Positions 1 through 8,482 of a DNA stretch of 38,504 nt are shown here, piece after piece (positions within the stretch are counted from its first letter, which is position 1; every line of letters starts with the position of its first letter). This DNA is from an uncultured Bacilli bacterium (GTDB lineage Bacteria; Bacillota_I; Bacilli_A; RF39; UBA660), in contig CAKOLW010000012.1 of the NCBI GenBank assembly GCA_934096405.1, positions 1 through 38,504 of the forward strand. The letters are read 5' to 3'. The notes below the pieces were generated by a model. That model was not told the origin of the DNA and did not search any database. It worked only from the letters and a program-made list of their open reading frames with translations. Position numbers and translations under genes: made by a program.

Positions 1-1116
1 TCAGGAAGAACAACACAAGAATATACAATAGAAGTAAAGTTTAAAGAAGAAGATAGAAACCAATATGAAGATATGGGCAAAAGCGTAATAGGTAAGATTT
101 ATATTGAAAAAGGAACAACAAATGTACCTACACTTGTTAAGGCAATGTTAGGAGATAATCCAACAATAAGTGAAAGAACTACTTTTGATTCGCCATACAC
201 AGATAACGTTTCAGGAACATTATTTACTTCAACAGAAAGTATAGTTGGTAGTACCCCAGTTAATGTGTATTATTATGCCGGTTCTACCGCAAATAACTGG
301 GTTAAATTTGGAGGATTTTACTGGAGAATAATAAGAACAAATCATGATGGAAGTGTAAGACTATTATATCAAGGTTTAAATGCAAATGAAACAAGTCCAA
401 AGATAGGCGATTCTGCATTTAATACAATTGATAATGATCCAATGTATGCAGGTTATATGTATGGAACAACAGGTTCTTTAGAAAGTAATAGAACTAATGA
501 AAATGATAGTACAATAAAAACATATATAGATACTTGGTATGAAAATAATTTGTTAACTAATTATGATAAATATATAAGTAAGTCAGCTATATATTGTAAT
601 GATAGAAGCATAGGATATGGTACATATAGTGTGAGTAGTAGTTTTAATTATGGTGGAATTACAAGATTATTATCTTCTACAAAAAATCCATCAAAGCCAA
701 CATATAATTGTGATAATATAGAAGATGCATTTAGTGTGGAAAATGTAAGTGCAAAACTAAAATACCCAATTGCTTTAATGACTGGAGATGAAGTTGTTTT
801 TGCTGGTGGAGTATATGGAAAAATGATAGCCAATTCAGCATATGTTTGGTTTATGAATAAAGATAATGAATTTGAATTTATAACAATGACGCCTAATGCT
901 TTTGAGGAAGGTCTTTGGACTGATGGACTAGCTGTTAAAATAATGCATTGGTGTGGGTCATTTTTAGTAAATGGGGAAGGTGTTGGTTCTACTAAAACAG
1001 CTTCAGACAATTATAGCGTTCGTCCAGTAATCTCACTATCTTCTTGTGTTAAAGTAACAGGAACAGGAACTGCTGATGATCCATATGTAGTGGATGAGAC
1101 TAATTCTACATGTTAA
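1..1116 (+). CDS. Secreted modular surface protein, C-terminal lectin-like domain (5' partial)
   Basis: The reading frame is open from the first base, so this is the 3' part of a longer gene; the ATG at 73 is internal. The first ~25 codons match the end of the camelysin/TasA-like N-terminal domain of the paralog at 6062-7609, almost base for base, so the missing part is probably a SipW-type signal plus that domain. The rest is the family's C-terminal domain: an N-P-T-I-S-E-R-T linker, a W-R-I-I-R-T-N core, Y-C-N-D-R-S, a P-I-A-L-M-T-x-D-E-V block, a variable stretch, then V-R-P-V-I-S-L-S-S-C and a terminal S-T-C. This copy lacks the usual WW-x-x-S-P before the variable stretch. Conserved cysteines suggest an extracellular, disulfide-bonded protein. 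There is no LPXTG or C-terminal membrane anchor. Ligand and function are unknown. Confidence 0.85.
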   Translation, partial: SGRTTQEYTIEVKFKEEDRNQYEDMGKSVIGKIYIEKGTTNVPTLVKAMLGDNPTISERTTFDSPYTDNVSGTLFTSTESIVGSTPVNVYYYAGSTANNWVKFGGFYWRIIRTNHDGSVRLLYQGLNANETSPKIGDSAFNTIDNDPMYAGYMYGTTGSLESNRTNENDSTIKTYIDTWYENNLLTNYDKYISKSAIYCNDRSIGYGTYSVSSSFNYGGITRLLSSTKNPSKPTYNCDNIEDAFSVENVSAKLKYPIALMTGDEVVFAGGVYGKMIANSAYVWFMNKDNEFEFITMTPNAFEEGLWTDGLAVKIMHWCGSFLVNGEGVGSTKTASDNYSVRPVISLSSCVKVTGTGTADDPYVVDETNSTC

Positions 1117-1156
1117 AAGAATATAATAGCTTATTAAAATAAATAGTTAATTTTAA

Positions 1157-1185
1157 TTGTTATTTTAATATAATTATTATATAAT
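1157..1185 (+). promoter_or_regulatory. Predicted SigA promoter of yneF
   Basis: A -35 TTGTTA (1157-1162) and a -10 TATAAT (1180-1185) are separated by 17 bp, 18 bp before the yneF start. The intergenic region is very AT-rich, so chance matches are possible. Confidence 0.5.
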
Positions 1186-1203
1186 TTATGTAGGAGGAAA
1201 ATT

Positions 1204-1413
1204 ATGATTTGGGATATATTATATGTTTTAGGTGGTTTAATAGCAGGAATAATTATTGGATTTTTAATAGCTAAGAAATTAATGACTAAACAATTAAAAG
1301 AAAATCCACCAATCAATGAAGAAATGATAAAGACTTTGATGAGAGGTATGGGTAGAACACCTAATCAGAAACAAGTTAATCAATTAATGAAACAAATGAG
1401 TAAGTTTAATTAA
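1204..1413 (+). CDS. yneF: YneF/UPF0154 family small membrane protein
   Basis: A 69-residue protein with one N-terminal membrane segment (about residues 4-24, with a G-G-L-I-A-G-I-I-I-G glycine pattern), then a basic, soluble tail holding the family motif N-P-P-I-N-E-E-M-I-(K/R) and R-G-M-G-R-T-P-x-Q-K-Q. Length and motifs match the UPF0154 (YneF) family of Firmicutes and Mollicutes, which has no firmly known biochemical function. A clear AGGAGG lies 6 bases before the ATG. It has its own promoter and a terminator overlapping its stop codon, so it is probably monocistronic. Confidence 0.9.
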   Translation: MIWDILYVLGGLIAGIIIGFLIAKKLMTKQLKENPPINEEMIKTLMRGMGRTPNQKQVNQLMKQMSKFN

Positions 1414-1429
1414 ATTTACTTGTTTTTTT
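1399..1429 (+). terminator. Rho-independent terminator of yneF
   Basis: A 9-bp stem (AGTAAGTTT / AAATTTACT, one G-U pair) with an AATT loop, followed within two bases by seven T. The yneF stop codon lies inside the hairpin. Confidence 0.75.
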
Positions 1430-1448
1430 AATCTCTAAATAGTAAAAT
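1420..1448 (+). promoter_or_regulatory. Possible promoter of the 1472 surface-protein gene
   Basis: TTGTTT (1420-1425) and TAAAAT (1443-1448) with 17 bp between them, 23 bp before the start codon. It overlaps the preceding terminator's T-tract; moderate match only. Confidence 0.35.
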
Positions 1449-1471
1449 TGATATAGAATAGGAGAAAACAG

Positions 1472-3367
1472 ATGAAGAATAAATTTAGGTTTTTTGTATT
1501 TGTATATTTAATATTAAGTTTTAGTATATTGGATGCTAAAGTAGTAAATGTTACTTCAACAACTGATATTAAAAAGAATTTAGATATTATTTATAATACA
1601 TTTGAAAATGGAAATACTTATATAACAGATACTAATAAATTTAATTGTAATAGTGATGGATGTATTGCTTCTGATTATGAAAAAATTGGCTTATTTAGTA
1701 TTTATGAATATAATAGGGTTAATTATTTGATAATAGATGATAGTTGGTTTGGATTAGATAATAATGCTATTAAGAATGTTAAATCCAATGGTATAGAAGA
1801 TGTTACAAGTGAAAGTGGTTTAAGACCTAGTGTTAACATTAAAAGTGGAACTAGAGTAAGTGGAAGTGGTACTTATAAAGATCCCTGGATGATAATTATG
1901 GATATAGAACCTACAAAATATTATAATATTAATTTAGAAGTGATAAATGGTTCATCAAATAATTATAGTTTATCAGTAGTAAGTGGTAAAGATGCAATAT
2001 TTAGTATTACTCCTAATGAGGATTATGCTTTAAGTAATAAAAGTGGTGCATTAGTGTGTAATAATAGTAATAAAGAATTTACTACTGATTCAGAGGGTAA
2101 CATTAAAATAACTAATATAAATGAGGATTTGAATTGTACATTAACATTAGAAAGAACTGTGTATACTGTTAAATTAACAGTTAATAATGGTACTTCAGAT
2201 AAAAGCGAAGTTAAAGTAACTAGTAGTGAACCGGCTTTATTTAAAGTTACTCCTAATAGTGGTTATAAGATAGATAATACTTTAGGTAATTTAAAGTGTG
2301 ATGGAGTTAATAAAGATTTTACTACTGATTCAGAAGGAAACATTAAAATATCTAATATAACTAAAGATACTAGTTGCGTTTTAAATCTTGTTGTTAAACA
2401 ACTTACTTTTAAAGAAACTATACTTAATGATAATAAGGGAAGAACTACAAGAAGTAATTTTGATTTATCATTTACTAAAACTACTACAGGAACTTTATAT
2501 ACAACAAATGAAACAGAAGATAATGTAACAGTATATTATTATTCAGGTAATGTTACTAATAACTGGGTAAAGTTTGGAGGATTTTACTGGAGAATAATAC
2601 GTACTAATGAAGATGATAGTGTAAGACTATTGTATGCTGGTACAAGTCATACTACTACTGATGCAGTTTTGTCCCAGAAATCTTATTATAATTCAGCTTT
2701 TGATGTTGGATATATGATAAAGAATAATATATCTGATAGTGAACAAAAAGAATATATAGATAATTGGTATAAAAATAATTTACTTGCTAGTTATGATAAA
2801 TATGTAAGTAAAACAGCAATATATTGTAATGATAGAAGTGGAACTCAATCTGGTTCTAGTGTGGAATATGCACCTTACATAAGATTAAGTTCAACATTTA
2901 CTCCTTCTTATAAATGTGGAGGAGATGGTAAAGGCGGAATATTTGGAACTACACAAAGATTGGCTGATAAATTTAGTGTGAGTACATCTTCTGGTGGTAA
3001 TGGTTTGTTAACTTATCCAGTCGCTGCGATGACAGCTGATGAAGTAGCTTTCGCAGGTGGAGCTTATTGGGAAGAATTATCTAGTCCATATGCATGGTAT
3101 TATACTAATAGTCTTGGTCAAAGCATAACTAATGATGAAGGTTGGTGGACAATGAGCCCATGTGAATATGCAGGAAACTATATGGTATTTTTAGTAAATA
3201 AAGATGAAAAACCTGGGTACCTATGGGATTATCATCCTGGTATGCGTTATTACTATCGTCCAGTTATATCAATTAAATCATGTGCCACAGTAGCGAGTGG
3301 TAATGGTAATCCTAATACACCTTATACTTTAAATATAGATAGCCAATGTGCTAAAGCAGAAAATTAA
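1472..3367 (+). CDS. Secreted modular surface protein with tandem Cys-containing repeats and lectin-like C-terminal domain
   Basis: 631 residues beginning with a classical Sec signal peptide (K-N-K-F-R, a hydrophobic core, then L-D-A-K at about residue 23). Residues ~25-145 are a short version of the domain also found in the 11712 paralog, ending in S-G-L-R-P-S-V and V-S-G-S-G-T. Two tandem repeats of ~75 residues follow (about 150-310), each with an N-G-(S/T)-S motif, a T-P-N-x-x-Y motif and two cysteines. The family's C-terminal domain occupies ~330-625, with W-R-I-I-R-T-N-E-D, Y-C-N-D-R-S, A-A-M-T-A-D-E-V and W-W-T-M-S-P before a variable stretch and Y-R-P-V-I-S-I-K-S-C. Unlike its paralogs it ends with ~6 residues after the last cysteine and has no SipW-type N-terminus. 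RBS AGGAG lies 8 bases upstream. A role in adhesion or ligand binding is inference. Confidence 0.85.
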   Translation: MKNKFRFFVFVYLILSFSILDAKVVNVTSTTDIKKNLDIIYNTFENGNTYITDTNKFNCNSDGCIASDYEKIGLFSIYEYNRVNYLIIDDSWFGLDNNAIKNVKSNGIEDVTSESGLRPSVNIKSGTRVSGSGTYKDPWMIIMDIEPTKYYNINLEVINGSSNNYSLSVVSGKDAIFSITPNEDYALSNKSGALVCNNSNKEFTTDSEGNIKITNINEDLNCTLTLERTVYTVKLTVNNGTSDKSEVKVTSSEPALFKVTPNSGYKIDNTLGNLKCDGVNKDFTTDSEGNIKISNITKDTSCVLNLVVKQLTFKETILNDNKGRTTRSNFDLSFTKTTTGTLYTTNETEDNVTVYYYSGNVTNNWVKFGGFYWRIIRTNEDDSVRLLYAGTSHTTTDAVLSQKSYYNSAFDVGYMIKNNISDSEQKEYIDNWYKNNLLASYDKYVSKTAIYCNDRSGTQSGSSVEYAPYIRLSSTFTPSYKCGGDGKGGIFGTTQRLADKFSVSTSSGGNGLLTYPVAAMTADEVAFAGGAYWEELSSPYAWYYTNSLGQSITNDEGWWTMSPCEYAGNYMVFLVNKDEKPGYLWDYHPGMRYYYRPVISIKSCATVASGNGNPNTPYTLNIDSQCAKAEN

Positions 3368-3393
3368 CCTAAAATATATTATTTTAGGTTTTT
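3366..3393 (+). terminator. Rho-independent terminator
   Basis: A perfect 11-bp stem (AACCTAAAATA / TATTTTAGGTT) with a 3-base loop, ending in a T-run, starting at the last two bases of the stop codon of the 1472 gene. Confidence 0.85.
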
Positions 3394-3395
3394 AA

Positions 3396-3425
3396 TTGGA
3401 AAAAATTGTAATTATATAGTAAAAT
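3396..3425 (+). promoter_or_regulatory. Possible mutS promoter
   Basis: TTGGAA (3396-3401) and TAAAAT (3420-3425) with an 18-bp spacer, 20 bp before the mutS start. Weak match in AT-rich sequence. Confidence 0.35.
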
Positions 3426-3444
3426 AATCTATGGAAGTGGTTGT

Positions 3445-5967
3445 ATGAAATTAAGTGATGTTGATATAAATGAAGTAAGTCCTATGATGAGAGAATACAT
3501 TAAAACTAAATTAGATTATAAAGATGTATTACTTTTTTATAGATTAGGAGATTTCTATGAATTATTCTTTGAAGATGCTTTAACTGCATCTCATGAATTA
3601 GAACTAACACTTACTGGTAAAAATGCAGGCCTTAAAGAAAGAGTGCCTATGTGTGGAATACCACATCATGCATTAAATGTATACTTAGAAAAACTAATAG
3701 ATAAAGGATATAAAGTAGCTATATGTGAACAAATGGAAGATCCTAAAACTGCTAAAGGAATAGTAAAAAGAGAAGTAATACAAATAGTAAGTAAAGGAAC
3801 ACTTACAAGTACAGAAAGCTTAGATGATAAAAGTTATAACTATGTAGCAAGTATATCAGATTATAAATACATATATGCTTTAAGTTATCTTGACTTATTA
3901 AGTGGTAAACTATGTGTTACATATATAGGTTATGATAAAGATAAATTAATAAGTGAATTAGTTAATCTACAAATTAAAGAAGTAGTAGTAGATAATAACT
4001 TTGATAAAGAACTTTTATATACATTAAAAAATAACTATAATATATTTGTAAGCATATATGATAAAGATTATACTAGTATATCTAAAGATAAAGTGAGTCA
4101 TTTAAATGATTCTAAACTTATAGATACTTCATTAAGACTAATATCTTACATAACATTTAATCAAAAGAAAGAAATAAGTCATTTGATGAAAGCTGAATAT
4201 GTTGATTCAACATCTTATTTAAGTTTAAATAAAGAAACTATAAGAAACTTAGAACTAGTAGAAACACTTAGAACTAAAGATAGAACATACAGTTTATTAT
4301 GGCTATTAGATAAAACTAAAACTAGTATGGGAGCAAGACTATTAAAAGAATTTATTTTAATGCCTAGTATAAGTAAAGAAGAAATTACTAAAAGACATGA
4401 TTTAATAGAATTATTTAATAAAGAGTTTTTATTAAGAAGTGAACTTAAAGAATTCTTATATGAAATATATGATTTAGAGAGATTAGTAGGTAAAGTAGTA
4501 GTATCTAATTTAAATGGTAGAGACTTATTACAACTTAAAAATAGTATTAAGGTATTACCAGATATAAATAATGTATTAAGTAGTTTAAATTTACCATTAC
4601 TTAAAACATTTAATGAATTATATGATTTATTAGATAGTTCAATAGATTTAGATGCTCCAGTTACTATTAAAGAAGGTAATGTAATAAGAGAAGGTTATAG
4701 TGAAGAATTAGATGAACTTAGAAGTATTAGAAAAAATGGTAAAGACTTTATAAGTAAATTTGAAACTGAAGAAAAAGAAAGAACTGGTATTAAGAATCTT
4801 AAAGTAGGATATAATAAAGTATTTGGATATTATATTGAAATAAGTAAAGGACAAATAAAAGATGTTAAAGAAGAGTTTGGTTATATGAGAAAACAAACTT
4901 TAAGTACTGGTGAAAGATATATTACTCCTTTATTAAAAGAAAAAGAAGATATGATACTTAATGCTGAAGAAAAGATTAAGTCTTTAGAATATGATTTATT
5001 TAATGAAATAAAAGAAAAAGTAAAAGAATATATACCTGATTTACAAGAAGTAAGTAAAATGATTAGTTATTATGATGTAATGCAAAGTTTAAGTACAGTA
5101 AGCGAAGAATGTAATTTTGTAAGACCTAATATTAATGATGAACACAATGTTAGAATAATTGAAGGCAAACATCCAGTAGTAGAAAAAGTTATTAAAGATG
5201 AATATGTTAGTAATGATATTATAATGGATAATAATACAGATATTCTAATGATAACTGGTCCAAATATGAGTGGTAAAAGTACTTATATGAGATGTTTAGC
5301 AATTATAGTTATACTTAATCAAATAGGATCTTTTGTACCTGCTAAAGAAGCAGATTTACCTATATTTGATAAGATATTTACAAGAATAGGTGCTAGTGAT
5401 GATTTAGTAGGTGGAGAAAGTACATTCATGGTTGAAATGAAAGAAAGTGCTTATGCTTTAAAAAATGCTACTAAGAATAGTTTGATATTATTTGATGAAT
5501 TAGGTAGAGGAACAAGTACTTATGATGGTATGAGCCTAGCGGGTAGTATTATTACTTATATTAGTAAACATTTAAATTGTAAAACTATGTTTAGCACACA
5601 TTATCATGAATTAACTAAAATGAGTGAATATACTCCCGGTATAAAAAATGTTCATGTTAGAGTAGAAGAAACTAATGGAGAAGTTATTTTCTTACATAAA
5701 GTAATGGAAGGAGCAGTTGATAAAAGTTATGGTATAAATGTTGCTAAATTAGCTAACTTACCCAAAGAAGTTATAACTGAAGCAGAAAAATTACTTAATA
5801 TGTATGAAAATAAAAGTAATGAAAAAACACATATTAAACAATTTGAATTAGAACTTAAAGAACCAGAAAAAGATGAACTAAGAGAATATTTAAATAATAT
5901 AAATCCATTAGAAGTAACTCCAATGGAAGCATTAAAAATATTAGATGAGTTGAAAAAAATAAGTTAA
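3445..5967 (+). CDS. mutS: DNA mismatch repair protein MutS
   Basis: 840 residues, the normal length for MutS, which binds mismatches as a dimer and recruits MutL. The N-terminal mismatch-reading motif G-D-F-Y-E-L is present in L-F-Y-R-L-G-D-F-Y-E-L (about residues 29-40). The ATPase domain has Walker A G-P-N-M-S-G-K-S-T near 605-613 and the Walker B/signature D-E-L-G-R-G-T-S-T-Y-D-G near 680, then F-S-T-H-Y-H-E-L. The extreme C-terminus carries the family's P-M-E-A-L-x-x-L-x-E-L-K motif, so the gene is complete. ATG follows a GGAAGTGG-type RBS. mutL is not next to it; flanking terminators make it a single-gene unit between two surface-protein genes, an unusual setting. Confidence 0.98.
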   Translation: MKLSDVDINEVSPMMREYIKTKLDYKDVLLFYRLGDFYELFFEDALTASHELELTLTGKNAGLKERVPMCGIPHHALNVYLEKLIDKGYKVAICEQMEDPKTAKGIVKREVIQIVSKGTLTSTESLDDKSYNYVASISDYKYIYALSYLDLLSGKLCVTYIGYDKDKLISELVNLQIKEVVVDNNFDKELLYTLKNNYNIFVSIYDKDYTSISKDKVSHLNDSKLIDTSLRLISYITFNQKKEISHLMKAEYVDSTSYLSLNKETIRNLELVETLRTKDRTYSLLWLLDKTKTSMGARLLKEFILMPSISKEEITKRHDLIELFNKEFLLRSELKEFLYEIYDLERLVGKVVVSNLNGRDLLQLKNSIKVLPDINNVLSSLNLPLLKTFNELYDLLDSSIDLDAPVTIKEGNVIREGYSEELDELRSIRKNGKDFISKFETEEKERTGIKNLKVGYNKVFGYYIEISKGQIKDVKEEFGYMRKQTLSTGERYITPLLKEKEDMILNAEEKIKSLEYDLFNEIKEKVKEYIPDLQEVSKMISYYDVMQSLSTVSEECNFVRPNINDEHNVRIIEGKHPVVEKVIKDEYVSNDIIMDNNTDILMITGPNMSGKSTYMRCLAIIVILNQIGSFVPAKEADLPIFDKIFTRIGASDDLVGGESTFMVEMKESAYALKNATKNSLILFDELGRGTSTYDGMSLAGSIITYISKHLNCKTMFSTHYHELTKMSEYTPGIKNVHVRVEETNGEVIFLHKVMEGAVDKSYGINVAKLANLPKEVITEAEKLLNMYENKSNEKTHIKQFELELKEPEKDELREYLNNINPLEVTPMEALKILDELKKIS

Positions 5968-5991
5968 AGGTGTGAAGTATCACATCTTTTT
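5968..5991 (+). terminator. mutS terminator
   Basis: An 8-bp stem (AGGTGTGA / TCACATCT, one G-U pair), 4-base loop, then T-rich sequence, directly after the mutS stop. Confidence 0.8.
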
Positions 5992-6002
5992 AAATTAGTA
6001 TA

Positions 6003-6031
6003 TTGTAATAAATAATATTTTTTGTTAAAAT
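6003..6031 (+). promoter_or_regulatory. Predicted promoter of the 6062 surface-protein gene
   Basis: TTGTAA (6003-6008), 17-bp spacer, TAAAAT (6026-6031). Start-codon distance is 30 bp. Confidence 0.45.
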
Positions 6032-6061
6032 TAAGATGTAAAAGATAGGATGGTAATTAAA

Positions 6062-7609
6062 ATGACTAAGGAAAAGAAATTTTTGATTTATGGAATTGGA
6101 TTAGTTTTAGTTACTTTTATTGGAGTGACTTTAGCTTATTTTATGACTATGATTCAAGGAGATAAAAAGGATGTTACTATTAATACAGGAGATTTAAGAG
6201 TAATATTTAATAATGGGGATGAAATAGTTGGGAGTAAAGTTGAACCAGGTTGGACTGTAACTAAAACATTTAGTATAGAAAATAAGTCTAAGACTGAGTA
6301 TAAGTATAATATTATAATACAAGATTTAATAAATACTTTTGTATCAAATAATATGGTATATAAGATTACAAGTACTAATAGTGGTCTTAATATGACTGAT
6401 TATGATGTATTACCTAAGTCTGATACTGCTAGTAATAAAGTATTATCTTATAATAATTCAATAGCTGGTAAGACAACACAAGAATATACAATTGAAATAA
6501 AGTTTAAAGAAGAAGATAGAAACCAATATGAAGATATGGGAAAAGTATTATCTGGTAATCTTTATATTGAAGAAGGAACTCAAAAACCTACAACTTTTGC
6601 AAGTGCAATATTAAGAGATAATCCGATTGTAAGTGAAAGAACGGATTTTAGTGTAATAAATGTTGCTAATACAACAGGGACTATATATAAAACTAATAAG
6701 ACAGAAAACTCTAGTGATGTGTATTACTATTCAGGAAATACAACAAATAACTGGGTAAAATTCGGAGAATACTATTGGAGAATAATAAGAACTAATGAAG
6801 ATGGTGGTGTGAGACTTTTATATGTAGGAACAAACCATGATAGTGGATCAGGAAGCATCGCAGGTTCTGATTTTAATAAGACTAAATATGATCCAATTGA
6901 CATAGGCTATATGTATGGAACAAGTGGATCATTAGAAAGTAACAGAACTAATACAAATGATAGTTCAATAAAAACGGTAGTTGATACTTGGTATAAAAAC
7001 AATTTATTAACTAATTATGACAAATACATTAGTAAAACAGCAATATATTGTAATGATAGAAGTGTAGGAAAAGGAACTTATAATGTAGGAAAGGCTGGAA
7101 GTACAACATTTTATTTTGGAGCATATGCAAGATTGAGTTTAAATAAAGCACCATCATATAAATGTGGGACTGATGCTAGTGGTGCATTATTTTCTACTGC
7201 TGATACTGCTGATAAGTTTAGTACAAACACTAGTAGTGGAGGAAATGGACAATTACAATATCCAATTGCTTTAATGACTGCTGATGAGGTGGTATTTGCT
7301 GGAGGCGTGATTAATACTAACTTGTCTAATCCTTATGCATGGTATTATACTGATAGTAAGGGAAATGCAATAACTACTTTAAGTTGGTGGTTGTTGACAC
7401 CATATAATTGTGGCTCTAGTTCAAATATGTTTAATGTTGAAGCTTCAGGTAAATTAAGTAATAGTGTTGTTGGTACCTATAAAAGTAACGATTCGGCTTA
7501 TAGGGATGTAGTTCGTCCTGTATTATCTTTGAACTCATGTGTTATAGTAACAGGAACAGGTACTGCAACCGATCCATATGTAGTTGATGAAAATGCTAGT
7601 ACATGCTAA
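6062..7609 (+). CDS. SipW-type-signal surface protein with TasA/camelysin-like and lectin-like domains
   Basis: 515 residues from the ATG at 6062, preferred over the in-frame ATG at 6050 because AGGATGG (6047-6053) sits 8 bases before it and overlaps the earlier ATG. The N-terminus (hydrophobic stretch, then G-V-T-L-A-Y-F and a D-V-T-I-N-T-G-D-L segment) is typical of proteins cleaved by SipW-like signal peptidases, such as TasA and camelysin. A beta-rich domain with E-P-G-W-T-V-T-K-T-F and I-E-N-K-S follows to about residue 180. The C-terminal ~330 residues are the family domain: W-R-I-I-R-T-N-E-D-G, Y-C-N-D-R-S, P-I-A-L-M-T-A-D-E-V-V-F-A-G-G, W-W-L-L-T-P, a variable stretch, V-R-P-V-L-S-L-N-S-C, and a final S-T-C. 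It may be fibre-forming or surface-associated, but no sequence feature shows how it is anchored. Confidence 0.87.
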   Translation: MTKEKKFLIYGIGLVLVTFIGVTLAYFMTMIQGDKKDVTINTGDLRVIFNNGDEIVGSKVEPGWTVTKTFSIENKSKTEYKYNIIIQDLINTFVSNNMVYKITSTNSGLNMTDYDVLPKSDTASNKVLSYNNSIAGKTTQEYTIEIKFKEEDRNQYEDMGKVLSGNLYIEEGTQKPTTFASAILRDNPIVSERTDFSVINVANTTGTIYKTNKTENSSDVYYYSGNTTNNWVKFGEYYWRIIRTNEDGGVRLLYVGTNHDSGSGSIAGSDFNKTKYDPIDIGYMYGTSGSLESNRTNTNDSSIKTVVDTWYKNNLLTNYDKYISKTAIYCNDRSVGKGTYNVGKAGSTTFYFGAYARLSLNKAPSYKCGTDASGALFSTADTADKFSTNTSSGGNGQLQYPIALMTADEVVFAGGVINTNLSNPYAWYYTDSKGNAITTLSWWLLTPYNCGSSSNMFNVEASGKLSNSVVGTYKSNDSAYRDVVRPVLSLNSCVIVTGTGTATDPYVVDENASTC

Positions 7610-7610
7610 A

Positions 7611-7639
7611 TTGACAAATGTATAAAAATATGGTACAAT
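7611..7639 (+). promoter_or_regulatory. Strong SigA promoter of the 7661 gene
   Basis: Consensus TTGACA (7611-7616), exactly 17 bp, TACAAT (7634-7639), starting two bases after the stop codon of the preceding gene. Confidence 0.75.
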
Positions 7640-7660
7640 GTAAATAGTGATGGGGGAATT

Positions 7661-8431
7661 ATGAATAAGAAAGAAATAAGTAGATATACGTTAGGTATAA
7701 TTGATAAAGTTGAGACTAGAACTTTTAGTAGTCAATATGAAATAGGAGAATTATTAGACAAGATACAAAAGTATAATGGTAATCCTAAGAATCCATATTT
7801 TCTTGGTAAAGTAAGAATATTGGGTAATAATATAATTGAATTTAAAAGATATAAGAAGATTACTGAACCATCTACTCTTGAAAAAATAGATATGATGACT
7901 ACTATGTATGATAATGAATCTCTTTTAAAGAAAGCTTATGGTATTAATAATAATCATAATATAGTAATCTTATATAGATATAATAAAGATATTAGGGATT
8001 TACCTGTTGTTTATAAAAAAGATAAAAATTATATTGATAGACGTTTCTTAATACATAGTGTTAATAATTTCTTTGAAGTTACACCTTCTTTATTATCTAC
8101 TATACTTGATAGTGAACAGATAGAAGCTTCATGTAGAACTAATATAGAAGAATATGATAGATTATTTGCTTTAAGAGAAACTTTGAAATATAATCCTAAT
8201 GCAGATATTACAGCTTTTAGTAGATTTTATTCATCATTTATAACTCAAGGTGGAAAGTTTAATTACTTTAATTTTAGACTTATTGCTATGGCTTTTATGG
8301 AAGAAAATAGAAAGTTAGAATTGAGTAATATAGAACAAGAAACACCAGAACAATTAATTATGAAAGAATATAAAAGATTAGAGTTAAAAGAACATTATGA
8401 GGAAGCAAAATTAAAATTAACTAATAACTAA
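7661..8431 (+). CDS. Conserved-looking protein of unknown function
   Basis: 256 residues, soluble, without a signal peptide, membrane segment or recognised motif. The C-terminal ~40 residues are rich in Glu and Lys and likely helical (E-Q-E-T-P-E-Q-L onward). Residues 55-130 are probably alpha/beta. ATG follows a G-rich RBS (GGGGG, 4 bases upstream). It has a consensus promoter and a strong terminator, so it is expressed alone, directly before spoIIGA. Codon use matches housekeeping neighbours. I do not recognise the family and assign no function. Confidence 0.8.
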   Translation: MNKKEISRYTLGIIDKVETRTFSSQYEIGELLDKIQKYNGNPKNPYFLGKVRILGNNIIEFKRYKKITEPSTLEKIDMMTTMYDNESLLKKAYGINNNHNIVILYRYNKDIRDLPVVYKKDKNYIDRRFLIHSVNNFFEVTPSLLSTILDSEQIEASCRTNIEEYDRLFALRETLKYNPNADITAFSRFYSSFITQGGKFNYFNFRLIAMAFMEENRKLELSNIEQETPEQLIMKEYKRLELKEHYEEAKLKLTNN

Positions 8432-8460
8432 AAAACGACAAATTTTGTGTCGTTTTTTTT
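8431..8460 (+). terminator. Strong terminator before spoIIGA
   Basis: A 10-bp stem (AAAAACGACA / TGTCGTTTTT) with a 7-base loop and a run of eight T. It includes CGACA/TGTCG blocks reminiscent of Spo0A boxes (see findings). Confidence 0.9.
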
Positions 8461-8482
8461 ATATAATTAGATAGGTGGTAAT

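Noticed and set aside
648..1010. Open frame on the minus strand inside the first surface gene
   Set aside because: It mirrors a strongly conserved coding frame on the plus strand, lacks an RBS and has no recognisable motifs; the other antisense frames in the surface, mutS, spoVD and ftsW-type genes were rejected for the same reasons.
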